DNA from: Flavobacterium geliluteum
GTDB lineage: Bacteria; Bacteroidota; Bacteroidia; Flavobacteriales; Flavobacteriaceae
Assembly (NCBI RefSeq): GCF_017948595.1
Contig: NZ_JAGFBV010000011.1
Location: 1-64,000, forward strand
Direction of reading: 5' to 3'
Length of the DNA stretch: 64,000 nt
Each line of letters begins with the position of its first letter. The first letter of the stretch is position 1. Position numbers and translations under genes: made by a program. The notes under the pieces are model-generated. The model was not told the origin of the DNA and made no database searches. It saw nothing but the letters and a program-made list of their open reading frames with translations. Below are positions 23,903-32,047 of the stretch, piece by piece.

Positions 23903-24364
23903 TTATCTTAACTCCATTTTTTCCTTTGATGCGTCAGCGTTTATTAAATCTTGCGTTTTTTTGCCGCCTTCTTTATCATCTATCTTAGTTTTACTCTTTT
24001 TTGCTGCTTTTTTGTCTTCAATTTTTACCAAAGAATCGAGCACTTTTTTCTGCTTTTCAAGTCGGGCATTTATTTCATCAAACATATCTTTATACGTCTC
24101 ATAATTGGCCGCATAATATTTATTGCTTTGCGAAAATTGCACACTATCTACTTTGTATTTTCTCAAAATAAATTTAGTCGGATTGGTATCCATAGAATCC
24201 ACAGACAAAGGATTTTGATATCTCACAGCCTCCAAAACCGACAAATCATACATGATATTGACCATTTTTTCTCTATCTAAAAGCCCTTTTGGTTCCTTGA
24301 CAAGTTCTTTTTTACAACTTACAGCGAGAAACAAAACCAAGAGTATCAAAACTAATTTCTTCAT
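23903..24364 (-). CDS. DUF4296 lipoprotein
   Basis: A 153-residue lipoprotein: signal peptide with lipobox (FLAVSCKKE, Cys17), then the conserved segment DREKMVNIMYDLSVLEAVRYQ, with KYKVDSVQFSQSNKYYAANYE after it. This is typical of the Bacteroidota DUF4296 family. The C-terminus is Lys/Asp-rich and variable. It is the last gene of the minus-strand set with dihydroorotase (9 bp upstream) and polyprenol-phosphate mannose synthase, a recurrent flavobacterial order. Function unknown. Confidence 0.8.
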   Translation of the reverse strand: MKKLVLILLVLFLAVSCKKELVKEPKGLLDREKMVNIMYDLSVLEAVRYQNPLSVDSMDTNPTKFILRKYKVDSVQFSQSNKYYAANYETYKDMFDEINARLEKQKKVLDSLVKIEDKKAAKKSKTKIDDKEGGKKTQDLINADASKEKMELR

Positions 24365-24373
24365 TGTACTTTT

Positions 24374-25714
24374 TTATCTGTCAAACAATAGTCTTTTTCC
24401 GGCGCGAATATCTTTAACTTTAGAATTAGTATACACCAATTCGCCATTTACGAAAGTATGCGTAATTCTTGATTTAAAAGCAAAACCTTCAAACGGAGAC
24501 CAGCCACATTTAGATAGAATATTATCTGGATTTACGCTCCACGGCAAACTTGGATTAACTATAACCAAATCAGCAAAATAACCTTCTTTTATAAAACCTC
24601 TTTTTTCAATTTTGAAAATTTTTGCCGGATTGTGGCACATTTTTTCCACGATTTTCTCAATCGAAATTTTACCCTGATGATGCGCTTCAAACATTGCCAC
24701 GACAGCATGTTGCACTAATGGGCCACCCGAAGGAGCTTTTAAGTACGGTTGTTTTTTTTCTTCTTTGGTGTGCGGAGCATGATCGGTTGCAATTACATCA
24801 ATGCGGCCATCGTTAAGCGCTTTCCAGAGTTCTTTTCTGTCTTCAGCTGTTTTTACAGCGGGGTTCCATTTTATAAAATTGCCTTTTGTTTTGTAATCTT
24901 CATCCGTAAACCAAAGATGATGTATACAAACCTCAGCCGTAATTTTTTTATCTTCTAATGGAATTTTGTTCGTAAACAACTCCATTTCTTTTGCTGTCGA
25001 AAGATGAAAAATATGCAAACGTGCACCGGTTTTTTTAGCTAAAGCTACAGCCTTAGAAGACGAAATATAACATGCCTCTGTACTTCTGATTAAATGATGC
25101 GCCGTTACCGGAACATCGTCACCATATTGCTCTTTGTATCGCAAAAGATTATTTTGAATGGTAGTTTCGTCTTCGCAATGCACCGCAATTAGCAGTGGCG
25201 TGCTCGAAAATATTTTTTCTAAAGTCGCTTCGTTATCTACCAACATATTTCCGGTAGACGAACCCAAGAAAATCTTGACTCCAGCAACATTTCTCGGATT
25301 GGTTTTAAGAACTTCTTCTAAATTATCGTTTGTAGCGCCCATCATAAACGAATAATTCGCAAATGATTTAAACGCGGCAATTTGGTATTTTTCTTCAAGA
25401 ATCTCCTGAGTAACAGCATTAGGAACCGTGTTAGGCTGCTCAATAAACGAAGTGATTCCGCCCGCTACAGCAGCTCTGGATTCTGACTCAATATCACCTT
25501 TGTGCGTTAGTCCGGGCTCTCTAAAATGCACCTGATCGTCAATCGCACCGGGCATCAAATAATTTCCTTCAGCATCAATTACGATACAATCAGAGGTTTT
25601 AAGGCTGATACTGTCTGCAACCTCAACAATTAAGTCGTTTTCTATCAACACATCGCCTTCGAAAATGGAGCCTTCGTTGACAATCTTAGCGTTTTTAATT
25701 AAAATCCTATTCAT
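24374..25714 (-). CDS. pyrC: Dihydroorotase
   Basis: Cyclises N-carbamoyl-aspartate to dihydroorotate in de novo pyrimidine synthesis. It is a 446-residue class I amidohydrolase. Metal-binding DDQVHFREPG lies near residue 60, a carbamylated-Lys segment is plausible at GVKIFLGSSTG, VHCEDE and HIFHLSTA provide His ligands, and ATDHAPHT gives the catalytic Asp. A C-terminal KCGWSPFEGFAF segment is typical of this class. It follows the mannose synthase gene by 10 bp, so the two are probably co-transcribed. Confidence 0.93.
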   Translation of the reverse strand: MNRILIKNAKIVNEGSIFEGDVLIENDLIVEVADSISLKTSDCIVIDAEGNYLMPGAIDDQVHFREPGLTHKGDIESESRAAVAGGITSFIEQPNTVPNAVTQEILEEKYQIAAFKSFANYSFMMGATNDNLEEVLKTNPRNVAGVKIFLGSSTGNMLVDNEATLEKIFSSTPLLIAVHCEDETTIQNNLLRYKEQYGDDVPVTAHHLIRSTEACYISSSKAVALAKKTGARLHIFHLSTAKEMELFTNKIPLEDKKITAEVCIHHLWFTDEDYKTKGNFIKWNPAVKTAEDRKELWKALNDGRIDVIATDHAPHTKEEKKQPYLKAPSGGPLVQHAVVAMFEAHHQGKISIEKIVEKMCHNPAKIFKIEKRGFIKEGYFADLVIVNPSLPWSVNPDNILSKCGWSPFEGFAFKSRITHTFVNGELVYTNSKVKDIRAGKRLLFDR

Positions 25715-25724
25715 CGATTTGAGT

Positions 25725-26450
25725 TTATAATGTATTGAATAATTTTTTTAATCGAAGTGCAATTACACCTAAAATCGCTTCTTTGATAATGGCATTGCTC
25801 ATTTTTGAAACTCCTTTGGTTCTGTCGGTAAAAATGATCGGAACCTCACTAATTTCAAATTTAGCACAATACGTTCTGTATTTCATCTCAATCTGAAACG
25901 CATAGCCCACAAATTTTATTTTGTTCAGATTTATTTTTTCGAGAACTTCTCTTCTGTAACATACAAAACCGGCTGTGGCATCGTGAATTTTCATTCCGGT
26001 TATAAATTTTACATAAACCGAAGCAAAATAAGACATCAAAACACGGCTCAAAGGCCAGTTTACCACATTTACACCCTTTACATAACGTGAACCTATAGAC
26101 ATATCTGCCCCGCCAAAATGACAAGCATCATATAGTTTTTCTAAGTCATTTGGATTGTGCGAAAAATCGGCATCCATCTCAAATATAAAATCATAATTGC
26201 GCTCCAAAGCCCATTTAAAACCATGTACGTAAGCAGTTCCAAGACCTGATTTTTTGGCTCTTTTTTCTAAAAATAACCTATTCGGAAATTCTTCCATTAA
26301 TGCGACTACTTTATTGGCAGTAAAATCTGGAGAATTATCATCAATTATCAAAAGATGAAAAGGTTTATGTTGTGAAAGTACTGCTCTAACAATGCTTTCA
26401 ATATTTTCGATTTCGTTGTAAGTGGGAATTATAACAATAGAATCATTCAT
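25725..26450 (-). CDS. Polyprenol monophosphomannose synthase (GT2)
   Basis: A 241-residue GT-A enzyme transferring mannose (or another hexose) from a nucleotide donor to polyprenyl phosphate at the inner membrane. It begins MNDSIVIIPTYNEIENIES and has the DDNSPD donor loop, FEMDADFSHNP (metal-binding DxD) and GSRYVKGVNVVNWPLSR, the signature of dolichyl-phosphate mannose synthases. It lacks C-terminal membrane helices, as in the type III enzyme. An upstream ATG at 26468 would add six residues. It is first in the operon with pyrC and DUF4296. Confidence 0.88.
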   Translation of the reverse strand: MNDSIVIIPTYNEIENIESIVRAVLSQHKPFHLLIIDDNSPDFTANKVVALMEEFPNRLFLEKRAKKSGLGTAYVHGFKWALERNYDFIFEMDADFSHNPNDLEKLYDACHFGGADMSIGSRYVKGVNVVNWPLSRVLMSYFASVYVKFITGMKIHDATAGFVCYRREVLEKINLNKIKFVGYAFQIEMKYRTYCAKFEISEVPIIFTDRTKGVSKMSNAIIKEAILGVIALRLKKLFNTL

Positions 26451-26555
26451 TTTTCTGAGTAATTTCAACGCAAAAGTAAACTTTTTATGCCATTTGATTC
26501 ATAATAAATTTATAATAAAAATATTCAAACAAAAAATTACTAATTTTGTATCGTT

Positions 26556-27230
26556 ATGATTGAACAACTTCATCCTAGATTACTAGAAAACAAAGACTGG
26601 GCGACAATTTTGTTTGTGGTGGCCTTTGCCCTTGTAGCGATTACTAAATCTTCTTACGAAAGCAGGTTTAGCGAGTTTAGCAAACTTATTTTTTCAGATA
26701 AATATTCAAAAATTTATCGTGACACCAGCCAATTAAAAAGTAGTTTTACGATTGGTTTATTTATGGTGCAAATTATTTCGTATGCGTTTTTCATTCAGCT
26801 AACGATGAGCATTTTTGAATTTAATAATGCTTCAAAAACAGATTGGGTTTTATTCATTCAGATCGCAAATGTGCTGCTCTATTTTATACTTGCCAAATAT
26901 TTAATAGAAAAAATAGTAGCAAATTCTTTCAATATTGATGAATTTGTAGAACTTTTCAACCTCCAAAAAGTAACATACAGAACGTATATTGGCATTTTAA
27001 TACTCCCTATTAACGCTATTTTGTTCTATTATGACAACATCCCAAAAAGCGTCCCGCTAGTAATAATAGGGGTTTCGCTATGTCTAAGTCTTTACTCTTA
27101 CTTTATTTCAATAAAAACCTATCAAAATGCAATATTCAGTAAGTTATTTTATTTTATTTTGTATCTTTGCGCACTTGAAATAGCACCTTATTATTTCATG
27201 TATTATTGGATTACAAAAGTGGGTGCTTAG
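26556..27230 (+). CDS. DUF4271 integral membrane protein
   Basis: A 224-residue membrane protein of the flavobacterial DUF4271 family. The N-terminus carries the conserved amphipathic region SSYESRFSEFSKLIFSDKYSKIYRD, then about five to six hydrophobic segments from residue 65 on. Its stop lies 14 bp before hemD, so the two genes form one unit; the family is regularly found beside uroporphyrinogen-III synthase. A TAATTTTG box at 26541-26548 leaves only a few bases before the ATG. Function unknown. Confidence 0.8.
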   Translation: MIEQLHPRLLENKDWATILFVVAFALVAITKSSYESRFSEFSKLIFSDKYSKIYRDTSQLKSSFTIGLFMVQIISYAFFIQLTMSIFEFNNASKTDWVLFIQIANVLLYFILAKYLIEKIVANSFNIDEFVELFNLQKVTYRTYIGILILPINAILFYYDNIPKSVPLVIIGVSLCLSLYSYFISIKTYQNAIFSKLFYFILYLCALEIAPYYFMYYWITKVGA

Positions 27231-27244
27231 AAAATATTTATAAC

Positions 27245-27994
27245 ATGAAAGTGAAAACAATTTTGGTGTCACAGCCTGAACCTAAAGTGGAAAATTCCCC
27301 TTACTTTGAGCTCCAACAAAAACACAAAATAAAAATTGATTTCAGATCTTTTATTCACGTGGAAGGGGTTAACGCTAAAGAGATTCGACTGCAAAAAATC
27401 GATCTTAATCATTACACTGCTATTATTTTGACGAGCCGAAATGCTGTTGATCATTTTTTTAGAGTAGCAGAAGAAATGCGATACAAAGTCCCTGAAGGAT
27501 TGAAATATTTTTGTCAGTCTGAAGCAGTTGCTTTTTACCTGCAAAAATATGTAGTGTACAGAAAACGTAAAATATATGTGGGCGCAAAAGATTTTGCAGA
27601 TTTATCGCCACTTATAAAAAAATACAAAGACGAAAAATTCCTGTTACCAGCTTCTGATCAACTAAATGCTGATGCACCTATCACTTTAAACAATTTAAAA
27701 GTAGACTGGACACAAGCTGTATTTTACAAAACAGTAATGAGCGATTTGTCTGATTTGGCCGATGTTTATTATGATGTTTTAGCATTTTTTAGTCCAACCG
27801 GAATTAAATCATTGTTTAAAAACTTTCCAGATTTTAAACAAAATGATACTAGAATTGCAGTATTTGGAAGCACAACTCAAAAAGAAGCTCTTGATTATGG
27901 TCTGAGAATTGATATTCTTGCTCCAACTCCTGAAACCCCGTCTATGACGATGGCTTTGGAGAAATACATTAGCGAAGCCAACAAAGGAAAATAA
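27245..27994 (+). CDS. hemD: Uroporphyrinogen-III synthase
   Basis: Closes hydroxymethylbilane to uroporphyrinogen III in heme and siroheme synthesis. The 249-residue protein is poorly conserved, as usual for HemD. It shows the two-domain pattern with KTILVSQPEPKV at the start, LTSRNAVDHFF for domain 2, FLLPASDQLNAD, the conserved Tyr context VFYKTVMSDL, and VLAFFSPTGIKSLF with APTPETPSMTMAL at the end. The frame opens at 27206 inside the preceding gene; ATG 27245 gives the family start. Confidence 0.88.
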   Translation: MKVKTILVSQPEPKVENSPYFELQQKHKIKIDFRSFIHVEGVNAKEIRLQKIDLNHYTAIILTSRNAVDHFFRVAEEMRYKVPEGLKYFCQSEAVAFYLQKYVVYRKRKIYVGAKDFADLSPLIKKYKDEKFLLPASDQLNADAPITLNNLKVDWTQAVFYKTVMSDLSDLADVYYDVLAFFSPTGIKSLFKNFPDFKQNDTRIAVFGSTTQKEALDYGLRIDILAPTPETPSMTMALEKYISEANKGK

Positions 27995-28018
27995 TTCTTT
28001 AGAAAAAAACAATTTAAA

Positions 28019-28065
28019 AATTCCAAATTCCAATTCATAACGTTGGGATTTGGAATTCTTTTTTT
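28019..28065 (+). terminator. Terminator of hemD, CCAAATTCC family
   Basis: AATTCCAAATTCCAA (28019-28033) pairs with TTGGGATTTGGAATT (28043-28057) with one G-U pair, then a T-run. Closely related hairpins end leuS (31985-32033) and the DUF5686 gene (43249-43298). Confidence 0.88.
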
Positions 28066-28135
28066 TAAATCATTTTGATTATATTTGATTTCTAATTTAA
28101 ACTAATTCATTAAAATTAGTTTTAAATCGAAAGCT

Positions 28136-28606
28136 ATGAAAATCAATTCTCTTTTAATTGAAATTGACGGTATCGACAAAGAAATTCTACGTTATCTCAT
28201 GGAAGATGCCAGAAAACCAATTTTGCAGATTGCCAACAAAATAGGCATTTCGGGGGCTGCGATACATCAGCGCTTAAAAAAACTGGAAACCACGGGCGTA
28301 ATTTCGGGTTCAAAATTTATCATAAATCCAAAAGTACTCGGTTACAACACCATGGCATTTGTTGGCGTTTATCTGGACAAAGCTTCTCGAAATTCGGAAG
28401 CCGTAAAAGATCTAAAAAAAATTCCCGAAGTTTTAGAATGCCATTACACCACCGGAAACTGGTCGGTTTTGATAAAAATAATCTGCCGTGACAACGAACA
28501 TCTAATGCAACTTTTAAACACCAAAATACAAGCCATAGAAGGTGTTTCCAGAACCGAGACGTTTATTTCACTAGATCAACAAATTGACAGGCAGATTCAA
28601 TTATAA
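28136..28606 (+). CDS. Lrp/AsnC-family transcriptional regulator
   Basis: A 156-residue regulator with an N-terminal HTH (IDKEILRYLMEDARKPILQI ... GISGAAIHQRLKKLE, about residues 14-58). A RAM/AsnC effector-binding domain follows (VGVYLDKASRNSE ... LECHYTTGNWSVLIKI). These proteins form octamers that sense amino acids and regulate amino-acid metabolism. No operon partner is visible: hemD is separated by a terminator and the next gene is convergent. The ligand and targets are unknown. Confidence 0.9.
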   Translation: MKINSLLIEIDGIDKEILRYLMEDARKPILQIANKIGISGAAIHQRLKKLETTGVISGSKFIINPKVLGYNTMAFVGVYLDKASRNSEAVKDLKKIPEVLECHYTTGNWSVLIKIICRDNEHLMQLLNTKIQAIEGVSRTETFISLDQQIDRQIQL

Positions 28607-28659
28607 ATTAGATAATGTGACAATTAGATGATAAATGTGATAATTTTAAACTAAATACA

Positions 28660-28692
28660 AAACCCGACAAGCATTAAATACCTGTCGGGTTT
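28660..28692. terminator. Bidirectional terminator, ACCCGACA family
   Basis: AAACCCGACA (28660-28669) and TGTCGGGTTT (28683-28692) form a stem between the convergent Lrp and zinc-peptidase genes. The same stem sequence recurs at 55439-55469 between rpoN and tdk. Confidence 0.85.
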
Positions 28693-28724
28693 CGAATAAA
28701 TTATCTCATTGACTAATTAAAAAA

Positions 28725-29414
28725 TTAATCCCTCCTGCTGCTGCCCGAGTAAATCGAGATATAGTACAACAACGTTGCGATAGAACCAATTGCAGCCACC
28801 ACATAGGTTCTGGCAGCCCATTTTAAAGCGTCTTTTGCACCCGACTGTTCTTCTTGAGTCAGCATGTGTTTGTTTTCTAACCAAGCCAAAGCACGATTAC
28901 TGGCATCATATTCTACAGGCAGCGTAATGATAGAAAACAAAGTCGTTGCAGCAAAAATGATGATTCCTATTAATAATAATTGAGGAAAAGTTCTAATCAT
29001 CAAGATTCCTGCAAGCAAAATCCATTGCATGTAGGTAGAAGCCACACTTACGATCGGCACCAGTTTCGAACGCATTGTAAGCCATTCATAACCTATTGAG
29101 TGTTGCACAGCGTGTCCGCATTCGTGAGCTGCAACTGCTGCTGCTGCCGCACTGCGATGATTGTAAACCGCCTCGCTTAAATTTACCGTTTTATCTGTCG
29201 GATTGTAGTGATCCGTAAGCTGTCCCGGAGTAGAAATCACGCGTACATCGGTAATACCGTTATCCGCCAACATTTTCTCGGCGATTTCGGCACCACTCAT
29301 ATTATTTTGCAAATGCAATTTCGAGTACAATTCGAATTTGCTTTTTAGTTTTGAACTTACCATCCAGCTCACCAACATGATCAGCCCGGCCAGAATTAAA
29401 TATCCACTTCCCAT
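28725..29414 (-). CDS. Neutral zinc metallopeptidase, YugP-like membrane protein
   Basis: A 229-residue membrane-bound peptidase of the Zn-peptidase-2 family. It has an N-terminal membrane anchor (about residues 3-20), LTDHYNPTDKTVNLSEAVY, and the zinc-binding AAHECGHAVQHSIGYEWL (HExxH variant HECGH). Two to three hydrophobic helices and VEYDASNRALAWLE (third ligand region) follow, then a C-terminal helix. The physiological substrate is unknown. It is monocistronic, preceded by a 232-bp spacer that holds only a short palindrome (29489-29503). Confidence 0.85.
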   Translation of the reverse strand: MGSGYLILAGLIMLVSWMVSSKLKSKFELYSKLHLQNNMSGAEIAEKMLADNGITDVRVISTPGQLTDHYNPTDKTVNLSEAVYNHRSAAAAAVAAHECGHAVQHSIGYEWLTMRSKLVPIVSVASTYMQWILLAGILMIRTFPQLLLIGIIIFAATTLFSIITLPVEYDASNRALAWLENKHMLTQEEQSGAKDALKWAARTYVVAAIGSIATLLYYISIYSGSSRRD

Positions 29415-29646
29415 TTTTATATCTTTTTAAAGTTTATTTTTTTAACCGTCTCTATAATGATCAACAATTTACGAACCATTTTTGTAAAATGCCAAAATGG
29501 CATCTAATTTTAGATTTTAATTATGATTGGCCTTTTCTAAAAAAAACAAACTTTTACCTGAATATCTATATTTCGTCTAGAATTTCATGAATTTTCGCCA
29601 ATAGAAATAATGAAAATTAATATAATTCACATCAAAAAAACAATCA

Positions 29647-30240
29647 TTAATTTGACGTTAATTGCTCATTTACAGCTTCAAATTTAGCGATCAATCCATC
29701 TATTTTTTGTTCTTGCTTTTTAATTTGTTTTGGACGAATGTAAAACCAATTGAAAGCAAACCAAAGCAATGTAATTCCATAGGCAAAGATCGCCCAGAAA
29801 GCTGTCATTCGCACCGCGTATTCGTACATATACAAGCCAATCCCAATCGTTAACATTATAAAATACAAATTCATCATCGTAGATTGCAAAAAGTGTTGTT
29901 TCTTTTTTATTTCGATCAATTTCAGTAAATACTCCTGATTGCTTTTGTCACTATCGATCGTTTTAAAAGAGCTTAACAATTTACTATAAACAGACAAATA
30001 AATAATCATCGATAATATTGTGACTACAATTCCTATTTTGGTCGAAATAAACTGCGGCTGGTAATAATACCAAACCAAACCAATAAACACACTTGTGGCA
30101 ATAAGCAACACATTGGTAATCCAAAACGATTTCAAGCCCGCTTTCTTAAATTGTTTTATTTTCAAAAGCAATTCTTCTATATTGGGTTGATTTACTTTTT
30201 GTTTTTTCCATAAATCTTTAAAATCTGTATTATTGTCCAT
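29647..30240 (-). CDS. Hypothetical membrane protein, possible anti-sigma partner
   Basis: A 197-residue protein that starts MDNNTDFKDLWKKQKVNQPNIEELL, a soluble helical N-terminus. It continues with four hydrophobic segments (about residues 38-58, 68-88, 118-136 and 142-166) and a charged tail. Its ATG lies inside the end of the ECF sigma gene (11-bp overlap), so it is translationally coupled. A cytosolic N-terminus joined to membrane helices and coupled to an ECF sigma factor suggests anti-sigma function, but no recognised anti-sigma motif is present. Confidence 0.65.
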   Translation of the reverse strand: MDNNTDFKDLWKKQKVNQPNIEELLLKIKQFKKAGLKSFWITNVLLIATSVFIGLVWYYYQPQFISTKIGIVVTILSMIIYLSVYSKLLSSFKTIDSDKSNQEYLLKLIEIKKKQHFLQSTMMNLYFIMLTIGIGLYMYEYAVRMTAFWAIFAYGITLLWFAFNWFYIRPKQIKKQEQKIDGLIAKFEAVNEQLTSN

Positions 30241-30700
30241 TTTCTTTAAATTTTTGAGTCAATTTTTCCTTTATTCTATGAATTTTTACTCGTGTATTGG
30301 CTTCTGAAAGCCCAACGATTTTTGCAATTTCTGCCTGCTTTACATCTTCCAGTTCCAGCGAAATTATAATACGATCTGTTTCCGGCAACTCTGCAATGCA
30401 TTGGTACAAAAACTGAATTTGCGGTTCGAATGATTGTTGTTTTTCTTCCATTATATTCATCGACAACTCAGATTTCGGGAAGCGTTTTTCTTTTTCTATT
30501 TGTCGCAAACAATTATTAGAAGCAATTCTAAAAATCCAGGTTCCAATACTCGACTCGTTTCTAAAAGTGTCTAATTTTTGCCAAACAATTATAAAAGTCT
30601 CCTGAGCCAAATCCTGCGCAACATCATAATCGTTAACAAAACCCATGCAGAGTCTGAATATTCTATCCCAATAGGTTTTATAGATATTTTCAAATTCCAT
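30230..30700 (-). CDS. ECF-type RNA polymerase sigma factor
   Basis: A 156-residue sigma-70 family protein. Region 2 is seen in YKTYWDRIFRLCMGFVNDYD, VAQDLAQETFIIVWQKLDTF and IGTWIFRIASNNCLR. Region 4 has LPETDRIIISLELEDVKQAEIA and KIVGLSEANTRVKIHRIKEKL (HTH). The frame opens at 30742, but the preceding hydrolase ends at 30706, and MEFENIYKTYWDR at 30700 is the typical ECF start. It lies between an exported hydrolase and a coupled membrane protein. The signal it answers to is unknown. Confidence 0.88.
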   Translation of the reverse strand: MEFENIYKTYWDRIFRLCMGFVNDYDVAQDLAQETFIIVWQKLDTFRNESSIGTWIFRIASNNCLRQIEKEKRFPKSELSMNIMEEKQQSFEPQIQFLYQCIAELPETDRIIISLELEDVKQAEIAKIVGLSEANTRVKIHRIKEKLTQKFKENGQ

Positions 30701-30705
30701 TATTC

Positions 30706-31548
30706 TTATTTTATAAAATTGTTTAATTGTTCCAAATACCATGTTGGGTCATCGTACATAATAAAATGCAACCCTTTATTGGCATATTGAAGATTCGCTG
30801 TTTTTAGGTTTTTATATTGCGCTTCGATAGCAGGTTTTAAATTTACGAAATAGGCTTCCAATAAGATTAAAGTCGGGCATTTTATAGTGGTTATTTTTTC
30901 TCTCAAATCGGTATTCGAAAAATCGCAATACATTTCGGCAAACGTTTTTCTGTCTGATTTTACACTCCATTCGATAATCAAATCCTTTTTTGAAGCATTT
31001 TCAACTAATCTCGGAATACTCATTTTTTGCATATCATAAAACTGGCTATCAGTCATTGCCGTGATTTGATTTACCATCGGCAAACAGTCGTTATTTTCTT
31101 TTGATTGAAAAGAAGGATTCATCAAGGCCGACAAACTTGGCAGTGCATCTACTACGACAATTTTACCAATTAGCTCCGGATAATCAGCAGCAATTGCAAG
31201 TGCTAATACGCCACCCATACTGTGACCTATCAAGATTGGTTTTTCTATTTTATTGTTTTTAACATAGTTGGCAATTTCTGTTTTCCAATGTTCGAAAGTA
31301 ACATTCGGTTGTGGTTTTACACCTGCAAAACCCGCCATTGTAAGAGTATAACAGGTAAAATCTTTCTCAAAATTGGCTTTGGTTTCGTTCCAGACATCAG
31401 CTGAAGAAGCAAATCCGGGAATAAATAAAATGGCTTGTTTTCCTTTTCCAGTTTTAAGAACTTCAAACGGATACGATTTTGTTTGTGCTGTAACATTCAT
31501 ACACAATACTGAAAACATAAGGGCGGCAATCAAAATATACTTTTTCAT
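30706..31548 (-). CDS. Exported alpha/beta hydrolase
   Basis: A 280-residue hydrolase with a signal peptide (about 1-21, ending VTAQ), so periplasmic or outer-membrane facing. The oxyanion region is FIPGFASSADVW, the nucleophile elbow is GHSMGGVLA (Ser about 109), and the terminal His lies in GLHFIMYDDP. The fold resembles small-molecule esterases or lactonases; the substrate is unknown. Its stop is 5 bp before the ECF sigma start on the same strand, so it is probably first in a three-gene operon. Confidence 0.82.
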   Translation of the reverse strand: MKKYILIAALMFSVLCMNVTAQTKSYPFEVLKTGKGKQAILFIPGFASSADVWNETKANFEKDFTCYTLTMAGFAGVKPQPNVTFEHWKTEIANYVKNNKIEKPILIGHSMGGVLALAIAADYPELIGKIVVVDALPSLSALMNPSFQSKENNDCLPMVNQITAMTDSQFYDMQKMSIPRLVENASKKDLIIEWSVKSDRKTFAEMYCDFSNTDLREKITTIKCPTLILLEAYFVNLKPAIEAQYKNLKTANLQYANKGLHFIMYDDPTWYLEQLNNFIK

Positions 31549-31691
31549 TTTTAATAGTTTTAAGTTGTTAATTAATCGGATCCGCCTTTTGGATACGAGA
31601 ACTATTAAAATGTTACAATGGAAATTAAAATTTTAATAAAAAATTCTGATTTGAATATTGGAACGGAAATTCTAGCGTGATTTGCGCACGG

Positions 31692-31787
31692 AGATTCCTC
31701 GTTCCTCGGAATGACAAACTGAGTGTTTGTTGTGGCCTCAAAATAAAAATCTCTTCATTTTTTGTCATTCCGAGGAACGAGGAATCT
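31692..31787. repeat. REP-like palindromic element with 27-bp arms
   Basis: Two perfectly complementary 27-bp arms (31692-31718 and 31761-31787, core GAGGAACGAGGAATC) enclose a 42-nt loop. It lies in the 499-bp gene-free stretch between the hydrolase and leuS. Related arms occur at 31846-31958 and 52091-52174, so this is a dispersed family. Confidence 0.8.
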
Positions 31788-31845
31788 TAACCAGTAGCTC
31801 AACAAAGATTGGTAATTAGCCTTTGAGTAATTACTAGAGTACAAT

Positions 31846-31958
31846 TGTAGCGTGCTTTGCGTGCGGAGATTTCTCTTTGGTCAGAAATATCAAGTTTAGG
31901 AACCTCGTTTGTTGCTCTTTGAATGTGATTGCTTCGTTCCTCGCAAAGACTTTGCGTG
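31846..31958. repeat. Degenerate second copy of the REP-like element
   Basis: The copy begins TAGCGTGCTTTGCGTGCGGA (31848), matching TAGCGTGATTTGCGCACGGA at 31673, and ends with GCTTCGTTCCTCGCAAAGAC, which is the right arm of the 52091-52174 element. The arms here no longer pair well. Together with the first copy it fills most of the intergenic region. Confidence 0.65.
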
Positions 31959-31984
31959 TGTGCTTTTGTCAAAAACAAAAAAAA

Positions 31985-32033
31985 TCCAAACCCCAATCGT
32001 TAAATTGGAATTTGGAATTTATAAAATATTGGA
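31985..32033 (-). terminator. Terminator of leuS, CCAAATTCC family
   Basis: On the minus strand, a CCAAATTCCAA arm pairs through several G-U pairs with TTGGGGTTTGGATTT, followed by a T-run. It is related to the hairpins after hemD and the DUF5686 gene. Confidence 0.75.
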
Positions 32034-32047
32034 ATTTTAAAATCTGA

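Noticed and set aside
29489..29503. ATGCCA-AAA-TGGCAT palindrome upstream of the zinc peptidase gene
   Set aside because: Too short to distinguish from chance in a 232-bp AT-rich spacer, and not placed relative to any clear promoter box.
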